Positions 9,058-21,200 of a stretch of DNA of 49,121 nucleotides are shown piece by piece. A program made the position numbers and the translations under genes. Positions within the stretch are counted from its first letter, which is position 1. The number at the start of each line of letters is the position of its first letter. The notes beneath the pieces were generated by a model, which worked only from the letters and a program-made list of their open reading frames with translations, ran no database searches and was not told where the DNA came from. This stretch comes from Klebsormidium nitens. Its lineage: Eukaryota; Streptophyta; Klebsormidiophyceae; Klebsormidiales; Klebsormidiaceae. The DNA lies in contig DF237566.1 of NCBI GenBank assembly GCA_000708835.1, positions 1 through 49,121 on the forward strand, written 5' to 3'.

Positions 9058-11133
9058 ATGGCGTCCTCCTGCCGCTTGGCATGGTCCTCGGCTCTTGCTC
9101 TCTGTTTCCTCTGCCTCTGCGACGCCATTTACTCGCCATATGGGAAAGGGGTCCGGTTGGAAGATGTTCAGGCCATCACCCTCCACAGGGGGCAGAGGAC
9201 TACGTCTCGTCGGTCAGGTGCTGTCCCCCAGCTGAACTGTGTGGGTGGGCCGTGCGAGTATGAGCCTGACACGGTGCAGTGTGTGAATGTGGGCAGTGAC
9301 GGGATGGATGTGCAATGGAGGTGCGAAGCGGACTTGCCGAGCAATGTCAAGTTTGCTCGCACGCAGGTGACATGTGAGGTGAGGCTGAATTGAGGTTGCA
9401 AAAAGGCCATTTGCCTAGGCGTCACGCGTCCTCAACAGCCTGATTGGAGGATCTGTTGAGACATATATAGAAGACCCGCAATATTGCTATCATGAAAGAG
9501 TCAACATGTATGATGCTATCATTTGGAGATTGTGCTCTAGAGGCTGCGGTCTTTTGTCAACCTGCATGCGGAGGCTCTTTTGGTGGTAATAAAGTTGGGG
9601 TAGTTAATGCCGAACCGGTGGTAGGTTGCATGCAATAGAGCACGTCTTTGAAAGGAAATGGAGGGGAAGGTGGGACATCATGAGGTTGTTTGACACCTTG
9701 TCACGGCAATCATGCAGGGCTATGAGTACCCGGATGATGAGCGCGTGCTTGAAGGAAGCTGCGGTCTCGAGTACTCGCTAAAAACAGTAGGAGGTACGTG
9801 CAGGAGTGCAGAGTATCTGAGTTCATCGCTTTGAGTGCTTCATTGCAGTGCTCAAGGATTGGCACAAAAAGACTGTGCATATTCCTACCTGCTACTTCCT
9901 TCCTGTAAGAATTGTCACTGCTTCTGAGGGCAGTACCGTGTGCTCATGCTTGACTGAATTGGTTGCGTACCCGCCGTGTTCCTGGTGCAGGCGGTGGAAG
10001 CTGGTTCAGCCAAAGCCGTGGTGGGGACTACTATGGGGCAGGAAAGAGTGTAAGTTTCAGCGCCTGTTAAGCAGATAGCTTTGAAGCTGCCAGGCTTGTG
10101 CTGCTTTGCTTGCCAACATTCGTGTGACTGGGCAATTAGTCGCATAGGTCTTCTCAGTGTGCAGTTACTTAATGCCCTCCTTATATCCAATTTTGCTCCT
10201 ATTTTGTGAGGGAGTCCATACTCTTTCAGGAGCCCACAGCTCAGTGAAGCATTTGTTTTCGACAGCCCAATGTCCGCAACAGTAAACGCATGTTCTTTGG
10301 AGGTCTTTCACCTTATCTTACTCCAAGTGCTTGGCTTGCCCTCCTCGCAGCGAGTCTCAGAGCCTCCTCGCAACTCGTGGGGCGCTGGCCAGTGGATTAT
10401 CCTCCTCCTTATCATTTACATCGGGTACCATTTGGGTCGAGTCTATCAGCAAGGTATGCTCCCATATCTGGTGACTTGAGAGGCTCACTGTACAGCGGTC
10501 TTTGATCTGGGGCCGCGTGGGGCAGACCGCTAAGTTGTGTGGCTTGAATTAATGCAGCTCTTACCTGTCAAAAACCATTGCTTATGCACGCAGCCTCGAA
10601 TGTTCCCTTTCTTTCTTCGTGTTTGAGGATCGTGACTGGAGCTCCTGTTCGCACAGGCCGCTTCCGCCCTCACGACTCGTGACCTGGCCGCAGGCACCCA
10701 CCGGCCGCAAGCCCCCTCGTCACGTAGTACAGACCACCGCCCCTCTGCACCCCCACCGCCGCCGGGGGGTTTCTTTTCAGGAGGGGGTTCAGGACCTTCA
10801 GATTCATTTGGGAGTGGCTATGGGGGCGGCTTCGGCGGTGGCAAGGCTAGCACGTCTGCAAGTAGCGGGAGTTCTGCTTGGGGTGGTTGGACAAGCGCAG
10901 CGGCAGGCTACGGACTGGGTTATTTGATGGGCAACAGGAGACGGGCACCTCAGCCAACGTCGTTCTGGGGGGGGCAGCCCAGGCAGCAGCAGGCTACCAC
11001 TGGTTGGTTCAGCAGGGGCAGCAACATGAGGGGTGGCATGAACCGGGGGGCAGGTGCGTCAGGTAGCAACACGCAGGGGGCCGCAACCGAGACGAGAAAA
11101 GCAACAGGGTATGCTAGTACGAGCCGTAGGTAA
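9058..11133 (+). CDS. SARAF: SARAF (TMEM66) homolog, regulator of store-operated calcium entry
   Basis: Five exons with consistent GT-AG junctions and phases: 9058-9378, 9718-9793, 9991-10049, 10351-10453 and 10694-11133, giving 332 aa. The start is in CACCATGG context and opens a signal peptide (about residues 1-23). The lumenal domain carries the family's Cys-containing motifs: PQLNCVGGPCEYEP, VQCVNVGSDGMDVQWRCEADL and YEYPDDERVLEGSCGLEYSL. A Gly/Ser stretch leads to one membrane segment (about 167-181), followed by a Gly/Pro/Gln-rich cytosolic tail ending TRKATGYASTSRR, which matches the conserved end of animal SARAF. Animal SARAF sits in the ER membrane and inactivates STIM/Orai calcium entry. 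That role here is inferred from homology. The start codon lies only 149 bp downstream of the retroelement. Confidence 0.88.
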
Positions 11134-12546
11134 GCTGCTCCTGCAGGCATGCTCTGGTGGAGGTTTAGGCGGTTCTGTGCAACCTTCAGGGATGAAGAGT
11201 CCGCCACTGTACTTAGAGCTCCACTGGAGGCAGTTGGAGTGGAGTGAACCAACTTGCCAACAACGGGACAAAGAGGTCGCAATTTCCATTTTAGTATAGA
11301 GTTCGGAAGGCTTTTATACAGTTATGATCACTCAATCACATTGGCCTTCCCGGTGTTGTTGATCATCTCAGATGTTCGAGTTGATGTACATAGATTCAAG
11401 TCGTGATCAGCAGCCATGGTCACTCTTCAATCCAACTATACATGGTGTCCAATGGTTCATTGCAATTTTACAGGCTTGCAGCCGTTCGGGCCCGGCAGAT
11501 CATACTACACGGATGCATTGCCATTTGATTCGGCTGAGAATCAAGCAACTATACTCTAGTTGCGGATATCATGGCTGGCTACATACGTGCCAGCTCGAAT
11601 TTGCATGTCGTGCATATATACATGCCTCCGCGATCGCGGGGTCTCAGTAAATGAATGTCATATTAAAAGGCACATGTGGTCACATGTGGTCCATTCATAT
11701 TGATCATGTGCAAAAGCTTAAGTATATGCAGCTGAGGAAGGAATACGTGTGCATGCAGTCGCGTGGAAGTATTCGAGTGCATGAAGGCGATGTACATGAG
11801 TGCCACATGAGAAATCACTGTCGATCATGACTCAAATCCAGATTTGGATCGTAGCAGTCACATGCATGAAATTACATGTATGACTTCAGACTCATTGCAC
11901 CATTGCATATGAGAAGCTTCCAGTCGGATTTATATAAGGGTTGTCTGCTTCTCTCGTGCCAGATGAATTAATTGTACCAAGAAGAGTGCCAAGTAGACTG
12001 TCGCGACAGTAGGTCGAAAGGTTCTGCGCTGTGTATATGCATAGCTCGGGCTGAAATCATTTAACGATTGTTTCCTGTTACGTGACCAGCGCGGCCTGAC
12101 GTCCGCAACTAACATAGCAGTTCTTGGAGGTTTCTGTGTCACTTACCCCAACATATAAAAAAAGAAGGCTGTTCATCCGATTTGGCTGTTCACCTGAGTC
12201 GGTGTCCTACCACATCGATGGTGCAAGGTGCACCTGCTGTTTCTCCAGAGACCCAGTTGCTGCTGCGCCTCTGCTTCTATTTCAAACACTCACAGACTAC
12301 ATAAATCAAGGGTTCTGACCCGTCAGGTTATCGCAGCTCGGAAACTTGTGTTTCATGCAAGCTGCAGGATTCCGCGGGCCTGGCAACAGCGCTCTGCGGC
12401 TCAGCTGCTGTATACTGCGGGCTGCTCATCGGCTCGAACTCACGTAACCACGGACACAGTTATTGACGCTGTAAACCAGTGTTGTATCCCCCTGCCCGAA
12501 TGGCGGGCACGAGTGGCGCGGCGCAGCGAGCGGCCGCTCGCCGCTC
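11134..12546. other. Convergent intergenic spacer
   Basis: The spacer lies between the 3' ends of the SARAF gene and the secreted-protein gene. It is AT-rich, with many catg and acatgt motifs, including a doubled tcacatgtgg near 11682. No open frame looks like protein, and no RNA gene was recognised. Confidence 0.6.
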
Positions 12547-15500
12547 TCATACGCCAACCCAGACGTCGAACTGGAGGGACGTGTCGTAGAAGGTGGGGTC
12601 AGGGAACTCCGCGGACGACAAGATCTCCGACAGCTTCTTGACGGCGCCGCCCAGGCTGCCGGGCGGGGTAGAGGGGTCGGTGACCTTAACCGCCCAGCCG
12701 AGGAAGCCCAGGTAGTCCGTGGACAGCACGCCATCATACGTCATCCCGTAGGGGCTGACCGACAGCTGCACCGCGCCGGTGCTCTTCCTCTTGAGCAGCA
12801 GCAGCGGCAGCGCGTTCGGCACCGGCTTGTCGAACGCGTACCAGCTGACGTCAGACAGCGCCACGGTGGCGGCGTGGAAGCCGGCCACGGCGATGCGGCC
12901 CGCGTCCGAGTTGGAGAACACCATCTGGCCGCGGCTCATGGTGCTCTGGATGGCGTCGCGCATCTTGATGACGTTGCTGAGCGAGCTGAGCGCGATGTAG
13001 AAGCGGAAGTAGTAGCTGCCGCCGTGCGGCTGGATGATCGTCGTGTCCGGGCTCGCCACGTTCTCCGCGCACGCGTGCACCGTCTGAGGGCACGCCAGAG
13101 GAGCGGTGTCAGGACAGGGTCGTGGGGCAACAAAAATGCGAAAAGGGATCCGGAGAGGACTGTTAGCATCTATGCTCCTGATCCGTTTTAGTGATGCTAA
13201 ATGTATAAACTGTAAGGTCGCTCGATGGCAGAGCAGCCAGCACAAGGGATTAAAGGTGCAACCCCTGGCAATTGACAGTCACCGAGGGGCTCTAAAGTGC
13301 GAGCGCTCACACGGGAGCGAGACACAAGCAGGTGGTGTCTACGAGAGGTTCAGAGGCCAGTAAGATACTCCAGCCTGCCATGACGACTGCCGTGTCTCTG
13401 CTTTCATCCGGACACCGTGCCTGGATCCGCTGTACTGTGTTGCGCTCTCACCTGGTGGATGGCCTCGAACACCTGCGTGTACTCCCCGACCGGGTCCGTG
13501 CCGCGCCCGAAGCGGACCTGCCCGCACCAATTGCGCTCAGCGCCGGGCGCGTAGTAGATCCCAATCGCTTTCACGTTGTCCGTGTTGCTGTCCTCGGTGT
13601 CGGTGAAGGCCATCCAGCCGTCTGCAAGGAGACGTACACAGACCGGATGAGCTCAACCGGGGCCATGCCATAGCCTTTAGTTATCGAGGCCTCAGGTCGC
13701 CACCCCGCGAGGGCACTCGACTCTCGGTCATTTACCTAGGATAGATGCCACGAACGCTTCATACTCACCGTCAGTGATAAGAGCTTTTAGTCCTCAAAAA
13801 TTTAGTCCTGCCATTTTCTCATCTGAGATAACTTATACAAGCGAAACGGCCGAAACGTTTGAAAGACGCACTACTGATGGAGTTAGCAGCGAACCGAACC
13901 GCGACTGCAAGCCCATGTCGAGCCCCTCCTTCTACGCTCCTCCAACATCCGCGCTCTGGGCAAAGAGGTCGTTCGTGGAAAGGGCGGGTTGCTCAGCAGT
14001 CTGAGACAGCTGACCATCAATCATCTGGACATCGAACTGCTCGTTTGAACGGTCAATCTGGCCATTGGCGGACCTGATTTTGCCGCATAAATTTATTTTT
14101 AAAGTGGGAAAAATTTTAGACAATGGAGAGTGTCGGCCACGTGGCTACGTTTTCGGGGCGCCGGCGCGCGGTGCGCACCTGTTTCGGTGAACATGTGCAT
14201 GGGGTTCTCCCAGCCGGAGGTGTGGTCCTCGTACTGCCACTTGCCGCCCGGCAGCGAGCGCACGTACTTGGGCCGCGCCACGTAGTTGAAGCCGCTCCAC
14301 GGCATGTCCACGAAGTTGATCGCGCGGTGCCCGAAGTTGTGCCAGATGTACGTGATCTCCACCAGGCCCTGCATAACCCGGGAACGGACTGTTTATCGAC
14401 AGCGACCAAGAGCGCACAGCCGTGATTCATTGGTCTCCTATCTTGAACAAGGAGAAAAGTAAACGGAGGTTGACGGAGATTGCGGCCTCAAAACACAGCA
14501 GGGGGTGCTTCTGACTTATTCTGTCGAGGCCTTGCCTGCGGCGCAGGTTTCGCAACAGAGGTCGATCCCTTCAAAATGTGTCTCGAAGTGCGAAAAGGCC
14601 AGCCGCGGCACACCCTTCAATTCACAACCTTATCAGAAGCATTCGCACATCTAATTCGGTCACGAGGGACGGCTTCTCGAAGATAAGCAGCTCCGTGACC
14701 GGCTGTACTTGGAAAAGTCCAGCAGCGGCCTCACCCCGCCAACATCGCGCAGGCGCTGCTGCAGCAGCAGGTTGGCGCGGTGGTCCGGGTTCATGCCGTC
14801 GCTGCCCTGCTCTTTCTGCGGCCACGTGATGGTCTGCACCCCGTGGTCGATGTTCTGCCACGCCAGCAGCGGCGAGTACATCTCCACCTTGCGGTCGTCC
14901 GGCGCGCCGCCCGCCTGCGAGCGCGGTCAAGCACAGTCAGAAAAGAGACGAAAGGAATTATGCGGGCCAGAGGGAGAAGCGGGGCGAATGGCGGAAAAGA
15001 TTCAACCGCGTGCCGCATGCTTCTCTTGAAAGCAGCGCAAGACACTCAGTAGGACTTATGACGTGAACAGGGAGCTTCGAAGAGCCTGCACGACTCTGCG
15101 AGCGAAGTGGATTTTTCCAAATGGCGAACTCGAGGTGGTTCTTTCCAACAAACGACCAGGTTTGGAGAACGAGCAAAATGACAGGAGCCCGGGGGCCCAT
15201 GTCTCATCAACTTAGGTATAGTAAGCTCCTAGTCTAACACTGAAAACATAATCCTCAAAATAACCCGCTCCGCACCCGTACCCACCCTGGACCCCCAAAC
15301 CAACCCCACCCGTCTCAGGCTGGTTAGCTTACTATACCTAGAGCGTACTGTTCCTACATCGAAGTTTTAATTAGGGCCCCCGTGAGGCCCGGCCGTCGCC
15401 GTCCGGTGCGCTGACCTGGTGGATGATGTAGGGCGGGCTCTGGTCGTTGATGGCCGCGATGGACTGTAGGACGCGGTCCAGGTACTCCTCCCCCACGTAC

Positions 15501-18268
15501 TGGTACCCCACCAGGTCCACGCCGTCCTCGCCGGCAAACGCGTACGCCGCGCCCGAGGACCCGATGTTGAGCCGCCACGGCGAGCTGTCGCCCGAGTGGG
15601 TGAACGACCTGCGCGACGACAGGCGCCAGTTTCGGCTGAGAATTGGTAATATAATCCGAGCTAGCCAGACAAGATTAAAGATCGGGACATTTGTACAAAG
15701 CAGCATAGGGTATGCTGCCCTTTGCCGTAGAAGCGCATGGACATCAAAACATTCGCATTCATTTAGCAGCAGTCGTTTAGCTGGCCAGCACATCTTGCGG
15801 CTGTTCTCCTTGCCGTGGATCCAGCAAGCCAAGCTGCCGCAAACTGGTGCCAGGCACGAGCAGACTGGTGCTCCTCACCTGAAGTAGTTCTGCGAATCCT
15901 TCTCGTTGGGGAAGTAGTTGCTCCGGTCGATGGTGGTGCTGCCCCCCTGAAAGCCCAGCTCCGTGCCGGGCGCCATCCAGAAGCCGGCGCCCTGCGCGTG
16001 CTTGTCGCCCGCCGTGACGTCACCGCTCAGCGATGACGTGTCACCGCTATTGCTCCGCACCACCTTGGCAGTCGAGCTGGGAGAGGGGGTGGGCGAGGAC
16101 GTGGGGGAGTCGGTCGGAGAAGGGGCTTGGGTGTTGGACGGAGGACTGGGAGAGTCAGTGGAAGGAGGGGTCGGGTTGTTCGACGGAGGACTGGGAGAAT
16201 CCGTCGAGGAGGGGGTCGGGTTGTTAGACGGAGGACTCGGAGAATCCGTTGAGGAGGGAGTCGGGGAGCTCGGAGAAGATGAATCGGAGGGGGCCGGCGT
16301 GTTACTCGACAATGGCTGGCCCGAAGCTGCTGCACAAAGTGAAGGCAGAACATCATCAGGCAACTCGAAGACTTGTACATACTGGTAAGCAGTCCCGATG
16401 ACTAATGTCGACATTGGAGTGACCCAAAAGCACAAACTTCGTGCCTCTTCTGCCATAAGATAAGGATCAAGACAGCAGGTTTTGCGTAAGCCCAGCGTCG
16501 AATATCTGGACCAGCCTAATGAAGAAGAGACTTCAGAGACGAAAAGCACACTTGAAAGTTTCTTCGGCCTTCAAATTTGTGCAAGGCTGCCCAGCTTGAT
16601 GGGTTTCGTCTTCTTTCTTGCATGTATATAACTTGAGGAAAAAGGAGTAAAAAGGACTTGTGCTTGCGATGACCACGTCCGAACTACTGCCATCAGCCTT
16701 GCTTACTAAAACCAGCCCCTGCAGACCGGATTCTGAAATTGCATTACTTGACTAATGAGGTTGAGCATGAGCAAGTTGGTGGTAATATCAATCTGATGCC
16801 CTTGCTTCATCAAGACCTGGGCGCCGGGCCTGTGTTGCTGGATAGCTTGTGACAAGAAACAGATGTGACAGGAGCTTTCGAAAGCAAGACGCTTTTCTTT
16901 TCAAAGGAAGAAAGAGGTTTGTCACTTACACGAACCATCAGGCACCGACTGGCCGGAACAGTAGGGAAGGTCTGCTGGGCTGCTGGGGCAGCCCTCGTTG
17001 CCGCAGCACGTGTACGCAGAACCTTGGGCGTTGAAACATTGATTGGGCTGAGCACTGTTGGGGTCGCAGCCTGTAAAGAAAGATGATTCAGCTGGGGGCC
17101 TGGTTGAAGCTCACCTGATACAAAACATGACAACAGCTGCACAAGAGTGGGCAGGCCGCTCAACAAAGTTGCCAGAATCAGTGGGCGTCCCATCGGTTGC
17201 CATATCCCCCTGGGGAAAGGGGCTCTCAACAGGCAAGACACGTGCACGTACCTTGAAGTAGCTTTCGGCCAGTCAAGCTTTGAACCACCACTGGCGCTCC
17301 CAGGAGGGGGCAAACTGCAGAAGGTGAAGTGAAATCTCAGTGCTCATATGGAAAAAGCTAGTGGTGACACTTCTTGGACTATGATCACAGAGTCTAGTGA
17401 GAGCGCAGCTTGCAACACCAGCTGTGGGCCTTGATCCTGCAAAATCCTCAGGAGCTCATGCAACTGGGATCAGCTAGGTATGGGAGGATGCTATTTGACT
17501 ATTCATAATCCACTGGCAACTCAGAGGTCCGCAGGGCGCGCGTCATCAATTTTGACCGCTAAAACCAGGGTCCTCCTAAGAAAGTGACATTATCTTTACC
17601 ACATTCAATTGAGAGGAGCGGGCGCAAGTGAACAAGCACAGGAACCCTTGAACTGCTCATGTTCGTGATTTGAAATATGACAAAGTAGATGTTTGAAGCT
17701 TAAAAGCACTAGAAAGGTAGCAGTGCTCAAGATCGTCTGACAAAAGGCATGGTCTTCCACAGTGTTGGCTAAAGGCACTACCTTTCTGCAGCTGTGATTT
17801 GGATGACCTGGACTGCCCCTTTAACCTGATATGGGATCAGGGGCCACTTTCGGAGTCACGCTAGCTCAGTCTACATTTTGACTGCTGATGGAGGACTGGA
17901 CTGGAGCTCAGTCTGGAGCCTAACCTTCTAATTGCGGTGTTGTGCAAATTCTAGTGCGCCACATTTCTAAATAAGTGGGAGAATACAACCAATGTGTTGA
18001 GTACTGTCTACTAGTGTGATCACCCCCTGCGAACATTATCAAGCCAGCTCATTTCGTTGGTGCCCTATGATGCTGGTGCCAGGATGTTGGCACTCTTTTA
18101 CTGCGACAATCTACAGCGTCTAATAAAGTTTGTTGTCCAGAGCAGGATGACCCAAATGGTGGCATGAGATGCACTGCCAGCGGACCACTCACCTTGCTGA
18201 AGGAGCAGGAGGAGACTAATCACAGCTGCGTGGCTCAGAAAGCCCCTCTTCATCTCACTGGAGCCCAT
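12547..18268 (-). CDS. Unrecognised secreted protein: Cys-rich domain, Ser/Pro linker, large C-terminal domain
   Basis: Nine exons with consistent phases: 18193-18268, 17252-17314, 16930-17070, 15879-16329, 15416-15635, 14735-14914, 14179-14368, 13452-13621 and 12547-13083 (stop 12547-12549), about 675 aa. Exons 1-2 encode a signal peptide (MKRGF..LLLLLQ) ending near GRKLLQ. Exon 3 encodes a compact domain with the pattern C-x9-C-x9-CC-x4-C-x9-C. Exon 4 begins with imperfect 15-residue repeats based on STDSPSPPSNN, like the hydroxyproline-rich linkers of algal wall proteins. The rest, about 450 aa, is rich in Trp, Tyr, Gly and His (IWHNFGHRAINFVDMPWSG, GWMAFTDTEDSN, GGSYYFRFYIALSS) and resembles an extracellular beta-rich or carbohydrate-active domain. 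I cannot name the family. Function is unknown; extracellular location is well supported. Confidence 0.72.
15213..15340. mobile_element. MITE-like element in an intron of the secreted-protein gene
   Basis: Perfect 15-bp inverted repeats, taggtatagtaagct (15213-15227) and agcttactataccta (15326-15340), enclose about 98 bp of A/C-rich non-coding DNA. The element lies entirely in the intron between exons 5 and 6 (14915-15415). I see no clear target-site duplication, so the exact edges are uncertain. Confidence 0.5.
16138..16272 (-). repeat. 45-bp coding minisatellite in exon 4
   Basis: About three imperfect copies of a 45-bp unit (plus-strand core gacggaggactgggaga) encode the 15-residue Ser/Pro repeat of the secreted protein's linker. 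The unit length is a multiple of three, so copy-number change keeps the frame. Confidence 0.75.
16405..16414. promoter_or_regulatory. Sequence matching the zinc-deficiency response element
   Basis: The palindrome ATGTCGACAT fits the RTGTCGACAY consensus bound by plant group-F bZIP factors. It lies in the intron between exons 3 and 4 of the secreted-protein gene. With equal base frequencies about 0.2 such sites are expected by chance in 49 kb, so the match alone is weak evidence. Confidence 0.2.
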
Positions 18269-21200
18269 CGTGCCTTAGTGTCAGAAACTCAAGATGTGGA
18301 TACAGCAGAGAAATGCTGTGTGATCATGAGCCAAGAATGACACCCGATGATCCCTTCAACTTAAGTTCAAGCACTGCAGCTGCTGCCTCTCCACTTCGCC
18401 AGTGAGCTTCAATTGGGTCTGCGTGCCAAGATCTCAGGAAGGTGCGGCACTCGTTTTGTGGTGTATGCCGAGGACAGGAGGGGACAGCGCGCAGAGCAGC
18501 AGCTGGTGGTGCAGCACTTGTCCCTCAAGGTGGTGGTGACTGGCCTCTCACTGCAGAAGGACAGATCGACCAGCGGCTGCAGCTGTAATGAGGCAAGGAA
18601 GGGCAGGCGCGAAGGTTTTGCAGCGAATTACAAGTTCATCAGCCCTGGGCAACAGTGGCAAGAAGCCAAACGAGGACAAAGCAAAGCTGAGGTATCACTG
18701 GTGTCCGTGCTGAAAGTCTTGAAGTCTCAGCTAGGAAGTTCCGTTGCTAGCCTGCAGCTTGCCTCGACTTCCAAACGTGAAATGCGAACAGCTGCAATCT
18801 GGCGACCGCCAGGATGACACTTCGCCGACGGCACCATGACACAATCCGCGCACTCCCCCCCGGAACACCCATTCCTCTGTACAGCCGGCCTGTCGGTTGC
18901 TTGAGTACTGCCACCGTCTTCTTGGCATCACGCAGACGGTCGCCCGCGAACTGCAGCCAGTGCAGGCTGCCACTGATCTGCCCGCTTTTGCGGGACCCTG
19001 GTGCAGAAATGTCGGAGCCTCCTGTCTTTTCAATTGCTCCCGTGCCAGTGGAAGCTCCGAGTCTGAACGGACACGACAAGGCAGCGGGGCGGGGCTTGCG
19101 CCCGGGTAGTTCAAGCTTCCGTGCCCCGACCTGCTACAATGTTGGCCGGTAGTCTCCCGAATACCAGATTCTGGTGTAATTGTGCCCCCCGGCTAGGGCA
19201 CGGCAAATCTCTGATTTCCACCCGGGCCCTGAGCTGTTCTTCCGGCCTCGACGCACGTTCGTCAACGGTGCGCGAGAAAGACGTTGATCGACAGGACTCA
19301 GGAGCCATGTGTTTGGCATGGACGCCGGACATCGTTTACCACTGCGGAACAGCGAACTTGAAACAGTGCTCATTGCTCAGTACGTGCTGCAGCTAGGGTG
19401 CTCAGGCTGTACCTAGAGTGACCCCGGTACCGTATACCGGTACCAGATGTACAGAATCAATGGGGGTACCCCGGTACCTACAAAATTCATGGTACCGGCA
19501 AGTATCTGCCGCACATATGGACTGAGAACACAGGGTGGGCTGCCGCCGGTACCTACGGTACTCAAAGGTACCTACGTACGTACATACCTAGGTATTGGTT
19601 GGTCTCGGGTCGTACACCTTGGATCCACACGCTGTGCTTCGCACTGCTGTTAGTACCGGTAGTGTACACTGCGCGGCGGGGAAGATTTGCAGTGTCGACC
19701 AACTTGGTCCCGACCCGTTGCGGTCCCATAACACCATCCTCAGACCGGTATATACTCAAGAGGGAACTTTGAATGTTGTGTTAGAAAATCCGTGGTCGGC
19801 CTTGGGCCCCCGTATGTCCCGGTGAAAGGACCGAGCGCCCCAGTTGATTCCGGCGCAATTTCCGTTCTATGTGCCGAGATGAGTTCATGCAAACCGTCGA
19901 TCGCTGCCCGTCACCTCGAAGCGGTCATGTACACTTGCCGGGGTCCCAGACTCCCAGGACCCATAGGTGCCGTGCCCACAGAAACGGTTGGGTACCCGGA
20001 GTCGATTGGGACTTCCAAGCTCGGGAACAACTACAGGCATTTGACTTTACCGGTAACCCATTTCGACTGCCTAACATCGACTCCCGACTACCTAGTCCCG
20101 GCTCCGCAGAACGACCGACCCCGTTCTCGGTCGGTCGGGGTGTACTAACCCGCGGGTTCTCTTCGTCGGGGTGCAAGCCGGCAGGACAAGACGGTGCAAG
20201 ACGTCCGACAAGACGTCAGTAGTACCGGCCACACGGCAACTCCCGCGACAAATAGAGAACCGTAAAGCGCCGTGACAGTACCCTACAGAAACGTACCTAG
20301 GTACCTCCCGTAATACAATACCAATAGTGAGTGTACCTACCGGCGCCTTGCTCCCGGTAGACTACAAGCAGTGGCTACACAGTTCAGAGATCGTGGCGAA
20401 ATACAAACCCGCTATGCACTAACCCTAATTCAAAATGCACCAATTGGCGCAATTCGGTGGCGAAATACAAGGGCCATCAGCTTGCCGCTTATGTTAAAAA
20501 ATATCTTTTCCTTTTACAGATTTTCGGAACGCAATATGCAGAATTTCCGAAGTCGAATCCGTGACTCAAAACCGCAATATCGACTGCTCTCGGTCTGATT
20601 TTGACCAACTTTGGTCTCAAAACGGTTATCTTATGGTGCATATAAGCAGAATGTTCTGGAAATTGCGCCGGGTTGGCGAAATAGGGGCTCTGGGCGGAAT
20701 ATTGGCGAAATCCGGCGCAACCCCAATTGGCGCAAGCCTACACACACTTGATGTCAATAGGTACTGAGACGGTTTTCAACAACGGGAGCTGGCCGAGATT
20801 AATAGGTACCGGCCTACTTGACAACCTTGAGGCTTGCGTTTGACTGGATACCGTACGGTATGCGAAGTCGTCGTTTGTACGGTTGTCACCAAGTTGCCCC
20901 GGGAATCCTCGGCACATCTAGTCGGCCGGCCCCGGGTTGGCCCGGGCTGGCCCTGGCACCGGCCGGGGCGGCGGGGCCCACTCAGGCTGCCGCCCAGGCG
21001 GCCAGGCTACAGCCTAGGTACCGTACGGTATACCGTACCGAGTACTTTAATACGTCACAGGTGCCTACGCACGCGGAACGCCCGATTGCATAAACTTCCA
21101 TCTGTATCCCGCTTCCGTCCGATCTTGCATTNNNNNNNNNNNNNNNNNNNNNNNNNNNNNNNNNNNNCCATTTTGAAGATCCGGCTTTCCGCGTGACGGT

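Noticed and set aside
16138-16272. CRISPR-like array
   Set aside because: The repeats are contiguous coding units without spacers, in a eukaryotic gene.
18413-18817. 134-codon plus-strand open frame
   Set aside because: No recognisable domain, no splice partners, and it lies in the presumed upstream region of the secreted-protein gene.
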